NCBI GenBank assembly: GCA_944327135.1
Contig: CALVGQ010000064.1
Coordinates: forward strand, 1 to 34,769
DNA length: 34,769 bases
Direction: 5' to 3'
From: an uncultured Erysipelotrichaceae bacterium
GTDB taxonomy: Bacteria > Bacillota_I > Bacilli_A > Erysipelotrichales > Erysipelotrichaceae
Both the position numbers and the translations under genes were made by a program. Position 1 is the first letter of the stretch, and each line of letters opens with the position of its first letter. Below are positions 7,458 to 14,412 of the stretch, in pieces. The notes beneath the pieces were generated by a model. It saw only the letters and a list, made by a program, of their open reading frames with translations, ran no database searches and was not told the origin of the DNA.

Positions 7458-8213
7458 TTACTGCTCACCTCCCATCAGTTGTTTGTCGGAGTATAAAATC
7501 ATATAAGCAAACGTGAAGGCGATGACGGCAAGACCAATGATCGGTAAATCCAGAATCTTCATGAGGAAGAAACCAAAAATGAAGAATGGCAGGGTTTTGG
7601 TGGTACCAATCACGCGAATATAGGTGGCGAAGCCCAGTGCAGGCAATAAATTCCCCATCACAGTAAAGGAAGTTTGCAGCCAGGCTGGCATATTTGCGAT
7701 TAAACCGGCAACAAATTGATCTCCCAGATACAGGCAGATAAAGCATACACCGCCTTTGATGATCAAGTTGGTCAGAAACGGAAACAAGCCCGCTCCCAAT
7801 TTGATTTTCATAGTATTCGATTCCTCGCATGCTTTATCCACATAAGGGGTCCATACCGAAGTGTTGATGGTTTGAACGATTGGAGCAATAATGGAACCCA
7901 AAGCAGCACAAGGAACAGCGATAATTAAACAGCTGCCGATATCAAGACCACTGGAGATGGCCAAAGGAATGCAAATGGCACAAGCAATAGCCGTATCGGC
8001 CGGAAGCGTTCCACCATAGTAGGTCATTCCTAAATACATTGCATTGATTTGTGCTCCGATCAGAGCACCTGTCGCGACGTCTCCCATGAGCAAACCAATT
8101 AGCCAGCCAAAGGCAAAAGCCTGCGTGAAAACAATCGAGGTAAATGCGCCAAGCCAGCTGGCAGTAAATGCGCCATAGAAAACAGAAATAAGTAAAATCT
8201 GCATTAAGCTCAT
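7458..8213 (-). CDS. PTS mannose/fructose/sorbose family EIIC
   Basis: A 251-residue polytopic membrane protein of the PTS EII-C (sorbose type) family. Motifs include GAFTSIVFTQAFAFGWLIGLLMGDVATGALIGAQINAMYLGMT and GGTLPADTAIACAICIPLA, typical of the first half of EIIC. It starts behind GGAGGAC. It lies between EIIB (23 bases upstream) and EIID. With EIID it moves the sugar across the membrane while EIIB phosphorylates it. Confidence 0.92.
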   Translation of the reverse strand: MSLMQILLISVFYGAFTASWLGAFTSIVFTQAFAFGWLIGLLMGDVATGALIGAQINAMYLGMTYYGGTLPADTAIACAICIPLAISSGLDIGSCLIIAVPCAALGSIIAPIVQTINTSVWTPYVDKACEESNTMKIKLGAGLFPFLTNLIIKGGVCFICLYLGDQFVAGLIANMPAWLQTSFTVMGNLLPALGFATYIRVIGTTKTLPFFIFGFFLMKILDLPIIGLAVIAFTFAYMILYSDKQLMGGEQ

Positions 8214-8236
8214 TTTTCTGTCCTCCTTATTGTTTT

Positions 8237-8737
8237 TTAAAATCCGGCATTTTTGATGCCTTCTTCAATAGAAATCGGTCGATCAGTTGCAGGCATGAGC
8301 TGCATATAGGCATGCGTGCCTTGAGCAACAATTTCTCTTAATTTTCTTGCGTCTTCTTCATCGATATACACGTAATTTGTCGCTTGTTTTTTGGTTTCTC
8401 CCCGTTTTAGCTTAATGGAAGCGACATCCAATTCTGGATAACGAATTCCAGCCATCAAAGCGCGGTAAGCCGTATCAATGTTTCCAAATAAAAGCAGGTA
8501 TCGAACATTCTTGAACTTTTCAGAATCAAAGGCCTCTTTTGCTTCTTTGACAGAATAGATTTCAACCGCGGCTCCACAGGCATTGCCAGAAAAAATATAA
8601 ATATTTTTCATAAAGTCGTCGGCAGCAATCTGATCATCGATGATACAGATTTTCTGTACATCAAATTGTTTTACGATACGTGCTCCAACCTGTCCGTGAA
8701 CATATCGGTCATCAATACGTGTAAATACAAATGCCAT
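8237..8737 (-). CDS. PTS mannose/fructose/sorbose family EIIB
   Basis: A 166-residue cytoplasmic phosphocarrier of the PTSIIB sorbose family. The active-site motif RIDDRYVHGQV puts the phosphorylated histidine at residue 14. The second of two close ATGs (8737) is preferred because AAGGGA has correct spacing to it, while the first (8743) is directly adjacent. It receives phosphate from an EIIA that is not encoded in this operon. It lies between the aldolase and EIIC genes. Confidence 0.92.
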   Translation of the reverse strand: MAFVFTRIDDRYVHGQVGARIVKQFDVQKICIIDDQIAADDFMKNIYIFSGNACGAAVEIYSVKEAKEAFDSEKFKNVRYLLLFGNIDTAYRALMAGIRYPELDVASIKLKRGETKKQATNYVYIDEEDARKLREIVAQGTHAYMQLMPATDRPISIEEGIKNAGF

Positions 8738-8784
8738 ACTCATTCCCTTTCTTCTTATTGATCATTCTATTGAATTGATTTGGA

Positions 8785-9687
8785 TTACCAGGCTTTGTTC
8801 TCGCTGCCTAGTAATTTGATTTGACGGATGATTTCTGCTTTGTATCCTTTCCGTGCTACGGAAAATGGATTGGTCACTCTTCCTTTAGCCTGATAGATTT
8901 CTACAATGGCTTTCCAGGCTCCGGCTTCCACATCGGTTCCAACATTGATTTTGCAGATTCCCATTTTTGCAGCCTTGGCGATATTTTCATCGCCAGTTCC
9001 AGAACCACCATGAAGAACCAACGGTGTTTCTGGGGCTGCTTTTCGAAGCGCCGATAGACGATCAAAATCGATGTGAGGAATAATTTTTTTAGCGTAAGGG
9101 CCATGGGCATTTCCAATGGAAACAGCAACGCAATCTGCACCAGTTAATTGAATGAATTCATGTAATTCTGCTGGATCAGTGAGCACTGAATTTGCCTCAA
9201 GCTCGAAATCCTTATCGTTCGTTGTTTCTGAATGATCTTGTACATCCCCAATACCGACATGGCCCAGTTCTGCTTCTACTGAAACTCCTGCAGCATGGGC
9301 GGCTATTACCACTTCCTTGACGTGTTGGACATTTTCTGCAAATGGCAGGGTAGAACAATCGATCATAACAGAGGTAACCCCCGCAGCAATTGCCTGCATG
9401 CATCCTTCAAAGGTTGGAGTATGGTCGCGGTTGATGGCAACAGGAATATGCGTTCTTAAAGCGTACTCTCTTGCCAAAGCAACTTGAAAGCGGATTGCTT
9501 CGGAATCTCCTTGATCCCAATCATAATCCCATGAAGGAAACATGCAATTAAGGATCATGGGGGAATTTAATTCTTCTGCAGCTTCAATGGCTGCCCGCAT
9601 GCAGCTTTCATCTCGAATGCTTGGAGCGATAATGCAATATCGTTCTTTTAAAGCACGTGACAAAAGCTCGCTCATTGGATACAGCAT
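8785..9687 (-). CDS. Class II fructose/tagatose-bisphosphate aldolase family
   Basis: A 300-residue TIM-barrel zinc aldolase of the FbaA/GatY/KbaY type. Visible features are AINRDHTPTFE (catalytic aspartate plus zinc histidine), the acidic VEAELGHVGIGDVQD segment, GNAHGPY (second zinc histidine), LVLHGGSGTGDE (third histidine and phosphate loop) and ICKINVGTDVE. The start follows AGGTGA. It lies 8 bases after the dehydrogenase gene. The enzyme should cleave a ketose phosphate to a triose phosphate; which one depends on the imported sugar. The N-terminal third (FPSWDYDWDQGDSE) is unusual for FBP aldolases, so a special substrate is plausible. Confidence 0.88.
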   Translation of the reverse strand: MLYPMSELLSRALKERYCIIAPSIRDESCMRAAIEAAEELNSPMILNCMFPSWDYDWDQGDSEAIRFQVALAREYALRTHIPVAINRDHTPTFEGCMQAIAAGVTSVMIDCSTLPFAENVQHVKEVVIAAHAAGVSVEAELGHVGIGDVQDHSETTNDKDFELEANSVLTDPAELHEFIQLTGADCVAVSIGNAHGPYAKKIIPHIDFDRLSALRKAAPETPLVLHGGSGTGDENIAKAAKMGICKINVGTDVEAGAWKAIVEIYQAKGRVTNPFSVARKGYKAEIIRQIKLLGSENKAW

Positions 9688-9695
9688 TTTTTCAC

Positions 9696-10763
9696 CTAAC
9701 CTTTCAATGTGAATAGCAGTGCTCCATGCTGAGCATATCCTGAGGACTGTTTTACTTGAGGGGTAAGCCGAAATGTCTTTGTCTTTCCTTGAATCAAGTC
9801 AAGATATTGATGATAGAGCAGATCACATTGGTGCCAGTTTCGTTCAGCGGTTTTTCCCGCCATATGTGGCGTGATAATCAATTTATCCGGATCAATGGAA
9901 AATTCCATATTTCCCTCTCCCAAAGGTTCTATTGCATGGGTGTCTAAGGCGGCCCCTTTGATTCGATTCTTTTCTAAGGCTTCCAGTAAGGCCTGATTGT
10001 CAACCAAAGCGCCTCGCCCGGTGTTGATCAATACTGCGGACTTTTTCATTTTGGCAATCTTTTCCCTGGAAATGATTCCCTGAGTTTCTTTGGTGACTCT
10101 GGCCAAAGTGACAAGATAGTCAGAAGATTCCATCAAAGTGTCCAAGTCAACCATGATAATGCCGTCTTCTTTCATTTTTTCGGCGTTAACATAGGGATCT
10201 GTTGCTAGAATTTTCATCTGAAAAGCCTGACATAATTTTGCAAGTGTATAACCATTTCTTCCCAAGCCTAAGATTCCAACGGTTTTCCCAAACAGTTCAG
10301 TTGAAAAGTCATCATACATATGGCGGATTTCTGCGCTGTTTTCGTTTGTCCATCCATACTTTCGAACATAATTGTTCATCTTGATGATTGGCCGTGCCAG
10401 ATTCAGCATCAGTGCAAGGGTCAGTTCTCCAACTGACACCGCACATCTTCCAGCACTTGAAATTACAGGGATTCCCGCTTCTTCACAGGCTTTTAAATCA
10501 ATGTTTTCTTCCGGCCCATCGCGAACAGACATGACCAATTTCAAGCTTGGGCATTGGTCGATAATTTCTTTTGTGAATTCATCATAGCCACACAAATAGA
10601 CATCGGCCTCTTTTAGCGCATTGATGAGTGATTGTCCCTTTAGTTTATCTGCTACTGTGGTATTGGGCAAAGCTACTCCTGCAAGGGTGATGTCAAAATG
10701 CTGGGAAAAACGGTCAAAGCCTTCTTGATCAAATTCACCGGTCCATAACATTTTTAGTTTCAT
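9696..10763 (-). CDS. D-isomer-specific 2-hydroxyacid dehydrogenase
   Basis: A 355-residue NAD-dependent dehydrogenase of the phosphoglycerate dehydrogenase fold. The Rossmann motif GILGLGRNG is followed by the aspartate of ATDPYVN, suggesting NAD. Catalytic residues are seen as R in INTGRGALVD, E in THAIEPLG and H in ITPHMAGKT. The substrate-side SVRDGPEENIDL fits the usual SxRxGxxNID. The start at 10763 follows AGGAGAG; the open frame continues to 10838 but through the cre-like site. As first gene of a PTS operon it likely oxidises or reduces a sugar-derived acid; the substrate is unknown. The C-terminal 25 residues are an extra tail. Confidence 0.88.
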   Translation of the reverse strand: MKLKMLWTGEFDQEGFDRFSQHFDITLAGVALPNTTVADKLKGQSLINALKEADVYLCGYDEFTKEIIDQCPSLKLVMSVRDGPEENIDLKACEEAGIPVISSAGRCAVSVGELTLALMLNLARPIIKMNNYVRKYGWTNENSAEIRHMYDDFSTELFGKTVGILGLGRNGYTLAKLCQAFQMKILATDPYVNAEKMKEDGIIMVDLDTLMESSDYLVTLARVTKETQGIISREKIAKMKKSAVLINTGRGALVDNQALLEALEKNRIKGAALDTHAIEPLGEGNMEFSIDPDKLIITPHMAGKTAERNWHQCDLLYHQYLDLIQGKTKTFRLTPQVKQSSGYAQHGALLFTLKG

Positions 10764-10786
10764 AAGGCTCTCCTCTTTTCTGAAAT

Positions 10787-10800
10787 AGAAATCGATTTCA
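10787..10800. promoter_or_regulatory. Probable cre site (CcpA) before the first PTS operon
   Basis: AGAAATCGATTTCA matches the catabolite-response consensus TGWNANCGNTNWCA at all but the first position and has a perfect GAAATCGATTTC core. It lies 24 bases upstream of the dehydrogenase start, downstream of a possible minus-strand extended -10 (10829-10837). A TGAAAT/ATTTCA dyad (10781-10800) overlaps it and could instead be an RpiR-type operator. Confidence 0.6.
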
Positions 10801-10849
10801 TGAACAAAGCATAGCATAAAAAATGCATAATATATCACATATTAAAATC

Positions 10850-10876
10850 ATTATTTGCATATTTTATTCAAATAAT
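10850..10876. promoter_or_regulatory. Dyad in the rpiR/PTS divergent promoter region
   Basis: ATTATTTG (10850-10857) and CAAATAAT (10869-10876) are perfect inverted repeats with an 11-base spacer. The dyad covers the -35 region and spacer of the rpiR promoter, so it is a good candidate for autoregulation by RpiR. Confidence 0.45.
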
Positions 10877-10883
10877 GTATAAT
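10855..10883 (+). promoter_or_regulatory. Promoter of the rpiR gene
   Basis: TTGCAT (10855-10860) and TATAAT (10878-10883) are spaced by 17 bases. The first plausible start codon lies only 6 bases after the -10 box, which suggests a leaderless transcript. Confidence 0.7.
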
Positions 10884-10889
10884 ATGTCT

Positions 10890-11696
10890 ATGTTTATCGT
10901 GAAATTAAGAAATTTAAGATCCTTATCTAAGACAAACAAAAGAATTGCTCAGTACTTTGAAGAAAATCTTTCAGAAGGGAGGTACCTTACTTCATCGGCG
11001 ATTGCAGCTCAGCTGAACATCTCACAATCAAGCATCAGCCGTTTTGCAACGGAAGTGATGGGCTATGGCAGTTTCCGTGAAATGCAGCTGGATATTGAAA
11101 ATCCCAATGATTATGGAATTGATGAAATTATTGAGAAGGACAATGGGGGGATCATCAAACAAAAAATCCTGAGACAAACAAAGGATATTATTGAATTAAC
11201 TGATTCTTTGAATGATATTGAGATTTTCGAAAAAATTGTAGATAAAACGATCCATGCGCATAATATTATCTGTTATGGAATGGGAAACTCCGGACTGTTT
11301 GCGGAATATTTATCGAATCGTTTGATTCGTTTGGGATTAGATTCTTTTTATTCTACGAATTCGCATACTGTGAGAACCAATGCGATCAAGCTATCTAACC
11401 AAGATTTGATCTTTATTTTGTCAGAATCTGGTACTACGGAAGAAATCATCAAACTTGCCAAGATTGCTCAGATAAAAAACGTACCGTTGGTTTCTATTAC
11501 TGGAGATGTTAACAGTGAGCTTGCTATGCTTTCTGATTATGTGCTTTGTTCTTTTGATAAAACATACAATTATGGAATTGATTACATTTCAATGAGAGCG
11601 GCACAACTGCATATTATTGATGTTATTTTCTTTTTAATTATTTCTAAAGAAGTTGATAAGTACAAACAATGCCTCTATAACAGCCGATTATTATAA
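10890..11696 (+). CDS. RpiR/MurR family regulator (HTH plus SIS domain)
   Basis: A 268-residue regulator. The N-terminal HTH_6 domain is seen as KTNKRIAQYFEENLSEGRYLTSSAIAAQLNISQSSISRFATEVMGYGSFREMQ. A C-terminal sugar-isomerase (SIS) domain begins near NIICYGMGNSGLFAEYLSNRLIRLG and contains the phosphosugar loop LSESGTTEEIIKLAKIA. Such proteins sense sugar phosphates. It is transcribed away from the PTS/aldolase/dehydrogenase operon and probably controls it. No Shine-Dalgarno sequence precedes any usable start. ATGs at 10875 and 10884 fall inside or beside the -10 box, so ATG 10890 is chosen. Confidence 0.88.
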   Translation: MFIVKLRNLRSLSKTNKRIAQYFEENLSEGRYLTSSAIAAQLNISQSSISRFATEVMGYGSFREMQLDIENPNDYGIDEIIEKDNGGIIKQKILRQTKDIIELTDSLNDIEIFEKIVDKTIHAHNIICYGMGNSGLFAEYLSNRLIRLGLDSFYSTNSHTVRTNAIKLSNQDLIFILSESGTTEEIIKLAKIAQIKNVPLVSITGDVNSELAMLSDYVLCSFDKTYNYGIDYISMRAAQLHIIDVIFFLIISKEVDKYKQCLYNSRLL

Positions 11697-11775
11697 ATGT
11701 ACTGAATTTGTAATAATAGAGCTGAAAGTTGAGATTTTTAATAAAAATAAAGATCATTATCATTATAATCTTATT

Positions 11776-11799
11776 GCAGCTCATTCAGCTGCTTTTTTT
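11776..11799 (+). terminator. Terminator of rpiR
   Basis: GCAGCT (11776-11781) and AGCTGC (11787-11792) pair around a 5-base loop, followed by seven T. Confidence 0.8.
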
Positions 11800-11810
11800 C
11801 ATTTTTAAGA

Positions 11811-11838
11811 TTGACAATTTTTTCCATTTTTTTATAAT
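11811..11838 (+). promoter_or_regulatory. Promoter of the PerR-like gene
   Basis: Consensus TTGACA (11811-11816) and TATAAT (11833-11838) with 16-base spacing, just upstream of the operator at 11843-11857. Confidence 0.85.
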
Positions 11839-11842
11839 AAAA

Positions 11843-11857
11843 TTAGAATGATTCTAA
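11843..11857. promoter_or_regulatory. PerR/Fur-type box, perfect 7-1-7 palindrome
   Basis: TTAGAAT-G-ATTCTAA is a perfect 7-1-7 inverted repeat, two symmetric changes away from the PerR consensus TTATAATNATTATAA. It lies 4 bases after the -10 box, where a bound repressor would block initiation of its own gene. A weaker match (TCATTAT-C-ATTATAA) is at 11754-11768. Confidence 0.75.
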
Positions 11858-11873
11858 AAATGGAAGATGATTT

Positions 11874-12242
11874 ATGACAAAATATGCCAGAAAGATCTTA
11901 GAAATAGTAGAGAATTCTCATGATCACTTGAGCGCAGAACAAGTTTTCGAACAATTACGGGAAAGTTACCCCTCTGTCGTATTGGCTACGGTTTATAATA
12001 ATCTGAATCGGCTTTGTGAAGAGGAGCGGATTCGAAGGATTGCGTATGAAGGAATGCCGGATCGTTTTGATCGAATAAGACGTCATGATCATTTGGTTTG
12101 TAAAAGCTGTGGAAAGCTGCTGGATGTACAATTAACGGATCTGACTGAATTGTTGGAAAAACAGGCAGGTCTTTCGATCTTAGCCTATGATTTAAAACTG
12201 ATTTATTTGTGTGAGGAATGCCGTAAGAAAATGAAGGAATAA
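11874..12242 (+). CDS. perR: Fur family regulator, PerR-like peroxide sensor
   Basis: A 122-residue Fur-family repressor. The recognition helix ATVYNNLNRL (38-47) is typical. Aligning by motif with Bacillus PerR, the regulatory metal ligands correspond to H18, D66, H71, H73 and D84. The aspartate at the last position is characteristic of PerR rather than Fur or Zur. Structural zinc cysteines are C76, C79, C113 and C116. The N-terminus is short. A perfect operator in its own promoter indicates autoregulation. The two downstream genes encode rubredoxin/rubrerythrin proteins, the usual peroxide-detoxifying targets in anaerobes. This context supports peroxide sensing through histidine oxidation, although that is inferred. 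Confidence 0.85.
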   Translation: MTKYARKILEIVENSHDHLSAEQVFEQLRESYPSVVLATVYNNLNRLCEEERIRRIAYEGMPDRFDRIRRHDHLVCKSCGKLLDVQLTDLTELLEKQAGLSILAYDLKLIYLCEECRKKMKE

Positions 12243-12368
12243 AAAATGATTATTTCATCTCCATCAAAATTCTCTAAAAATTGCAGGAAACAACTAAAGG
12301 ATCGTTAAATTAGCTGTAAGAAAGGATCCGTTGTTCTTGGTTTTAAAAATAAGAAAGGAGGCAACACA

Positions 12369-13007
12369 ATGAGTCAATGGGTATGCAGTATTTGCGGCTA
12401 TGTTTATGATGAAGAAAAGGAACAGATTCCTTTTGAAAAACTGTCGGATGACTGGGTATGCCCGCTCTGCGGTGCGGAAAAAAGCGCGTTTTTCCAAGAA
12501 AAAGAAGAGAATCATGCCGCGGTATCCGAACCGATCCATCTTGATGCCAAAATGAAAGAGCTGTCTGCCGGTGAGCTGGCAGCCGTTTGTTCTAATCTGG
12601 CTCGAGGATGCGAAAAACAGGTTCAGCTTGAGGAGGCTGCCCTTTTTAAGGAACTGGCAGATTTCTTCACTGCTGCGGCTGAACCGGTCCCTGATGCAGA
12701 TTTAGATCATTTATGGGCACTGATTCAGGAGGATCTGACATCAGGTTATCCGGCATTAAGTCAGGCAGCAAAACAGGCGTCAGATCGAGGAACGCTGCGA
12801 ATCTGTGGATGGGGGGAAAAAGTGACCCGTATTTTGGAATCGCTGCTGAATCGCTATCGCAAAGAAGGAGAAGCTTTTTTAGTGGACACTCAGGTGTGGG
12901 TGTGTACCGTGTGCGGTTTTATCTATGTAGCAGAGCAAGCACCAGAGCTTTGCCCGGTATGCAAGGTGCCAGCCTGGAAATTTGAGAAAATGGAAGGAGG
13001 GCGTTGA
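12369..13007 (+). CDS. Protein with a rubredoxin domain at each end
   Basis: A 212-residue protein. Residues 1-41 form a rubredoxin fold with iron-binding cysteines C6, C9, C31 and C34. Residues 175-207 form a second, short rubrerythrin-type rubredoxin with C179, C182, C195 and C198. The roughly 110-residue middle is helical ([13 protein letters not shown]) and faintly like the four-helix domain of rubrerythrins but lacks the clear repeated ExxH iron motifs, so it may be a degenerate ferritin-like spacer. It probably moves electrons to the rubrerythrin fusion encoded just downstream. It starts behind AAGGAGG at 12356-12362. The stop overlaps the region just before the next start. Confidence 0.8.
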   Translation: MSQWVCSICGYVYDEEKEQIPFEKLSDDWVCPLCGAEKSAFFQEKEENHAAVSEPIHLDAKMKELSAGELAAVCSNLARGCEKQVQLEEAALFKELADFFTAAAEPVPDADLDHLWALIQEDLTSGYPALSQAAKQASDRGTLRICGWGEKVTRILESLLNRYRKEGEAFLVDTQVWVCTVCGFIYVAEQAPELCPVCKVPAWKFEKMEGGR

Positions 13008-13009
13008 AG

Positions 13010-14200
13010 ATGAAACGGGTGGCAGTAAGGAATCTGCGGTTGTGTACAAAAGACTGTCTGTGCCTTTATGTTTGTAAGACCGGTGCAACGGATACTGAAA
13101 ATAGCGTGATCGATACAAAAAAATGTATAGGTTGTGGATTGTGTGCGGATGCTTGTCCAAGCGGAGCCATTTCGATGGTGCCTGTTGCGTATCCGCCGCA
13201 GCAGAAAAAAACGGAAACGGTTATTGCCATTGCCAATCAGCTGGCTTCAAGCAAGGCCAAACAGGAGAGCCTTGCGCGGCAAATGCTTCAGCAGGCAAAG
13301 CTGCCGGGACTTTCCCGTTTGTTAAAGGCGATTGAAAAATCGGTTCGGCTGGTGAATGAAGATCTGCTTCGGGAAGCGGGTTATATGCTTCCGCAAAGCG
13401 CTAATGCCCATCATCTTTTACAGCAATGGGTAGATAATCCACCGGCGGATTCTTTTCCGCTGAAGGCAGCTCAAGAACTGCTGAAGCGAATTCCATGCAA
13501 TGAAGAAGAAAAAGAAGGAGAATTGAAAACGATGAGTAAATGGAAATGCAAAGTATGTGGCTACATTTATGAAGGAGAAACACTTCCGGAGGACTTTACC
13601 TGTCCGATCTGCAAACAGCCTGCTTCGGCTTTTGAAAAAATAGAAGAAGCCCCTGCTAAAGCAGAGAATAAATACGCTGGAACCCAGACCGAAAAGAATC
13701 TGCAGGCGGCTTTTGCCGGAGAATCTCAGGCTCGCAACAAATATACGTATTTCTCATCTGTTGCTCAAAATGAGGGCTATGAACAGATTGCCGCATTATT
13801 CTTAAAAACCGCGGAGAATGAACGGGCGCATGCCAAAATGTGGTTTGAGGAGCTAAATGGACTGAAAGATACAGCTCAGAATCTGCTTCATGCGGCTGAG
13901 GGAGAAAATTATGAATGGACAGACATGTACGATGGTTTTGCGAAAACGGCAGAAGAAGAAGGCTTTCCTGAACTAGCGGCAAAATTCCGTCTGGTTGCCG
14001 CAATCGAAAAGCGCCATGAAGAACGGTATCGTGCTTTGTTGAAGAATGTTGAAACAGCTCAGGTTTTTGAAAAGAGCGAAGTCAAGGTATGGGAATGCCG
14101 CAATTGCGGGCATATCGTGGTAGGAACCGCAGCACCGGAAAGTTGTCCGACTTGCGGATATGCGAAAAGCTTTTTTGAAATTACCAGCGAAAACTATTAA
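13010..14200 (+). CDS. Ferredoxin-rubredoxin-rubrerythrin fusion
   Basis: A 396-residue multidomain redox protein. Residues 1-60 carry cysteine sets for two clusters: C12, C16, C18, C22 and the ferredoxin motif [12 protein letters not shown] (C39, C42, C45, C49). A helical linker follows. Residues 175-205 are a rubredoxin (C180, C183, C198, C201). Residues 221-345 are the ferritin-like di-iron domain with E238, E269, H274, E302, E333 and H336 in the expected motifs. Residues 360-385 are a terminal rubredoxin (C363, C366, C379, C382). It should reduce hydrogen peroxide using ferredoxin-level electrons. The ATG at 13010 follows AAGGAGG. An internal ATG at 13532 with AAGGAG could also yield a 222-residue rubrerythrin. 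It is likely under PerR control, inferred from position. Confidence 0.88.
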   Translation: MKRVAVRNLRLCTKDCLCLYVCKTGATDTENSVIDTKKCIGCGLCADACPSGAISMVPVAYPPQQKKTETVIAIANQLASSKAKQESLARQMLQQAKLPGLSRLLKAIEKSVRLVNEDLLREAGYMLPQSANAHHLLQQWVDNPPADSFPLKAAQELLKRIPCNEEEKEGELKTMSKWKCKVCGYIYEGETLPEDFTCPICKQPASAFEKIEEAPAKAENKYAGTQTEKNLQAAFAGESQARNKYTYFSSVAQNEGYEQIAALFLKTAENERAHAKMWFEELNGLKDTAQNLLHAAEGENYEWTDMYDGFAKTAEEEGFPELAAKFRLVAAIEKRHEERYRALLKNVETAQVFEKSEVKVWECRNCGHIVVGTAAPESCPTCGYAKSFFEITSENY

Positions 14201-14204
14201 AAAA

Positions 14205-14225
14205 CCGCAGAATTCTGCGGTTTTT
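14205..14225 (+). terminator. Terminator of the peroxide-defence genes
   Basis: CCGCAG (14205-14210) and CTGCGG (14215-14220) pair around AATT, preceded by A and followed by five T. Confidence 0.85.
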
Positions 14226-14341
14226 ATATAAATTTTCCTTGGATGAACAAGAGGAAGGGGCTGAGCCTTTTGACAGATTCTTTTGGAATAAGAATCGTAT
14301 TTGATCTTTTTTCTTTTTCTTTTTATGAAAAAGGAATAGGA

Positions 14342-14364
14342 CAGCTTTACAATCATCAAAGCTG
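14342..14364. promoter_or_regulatory. Inverted repeat inside the FMN-lipoprotein promoter
   Basis: CAGCTTT (14342-14348) and AAAGCTG (14358-14364) are perfect inverted repeats that overlap the -35 box and the spacer of the promoter at 14346-14373. A repressor or activator site is likely; the protein is unknown. Confidence 0.5.
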
Positions 14365-14373
14365 CATTATAAT
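14346..14373 (+). promoter_or_regulatory. Promoter of the large FMN-binding lipoprotein gene
   Basis: TTTACA (14346-14351) and TATAAT (14368-14373) with a 16-base spacer, 39 bases before the start codon. Confidence 0.75.
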
Positions 14374-14412
14374 GAAGTTGAATAAGAAATTATTCACAAG
14401 GAGGAAAAAAGA

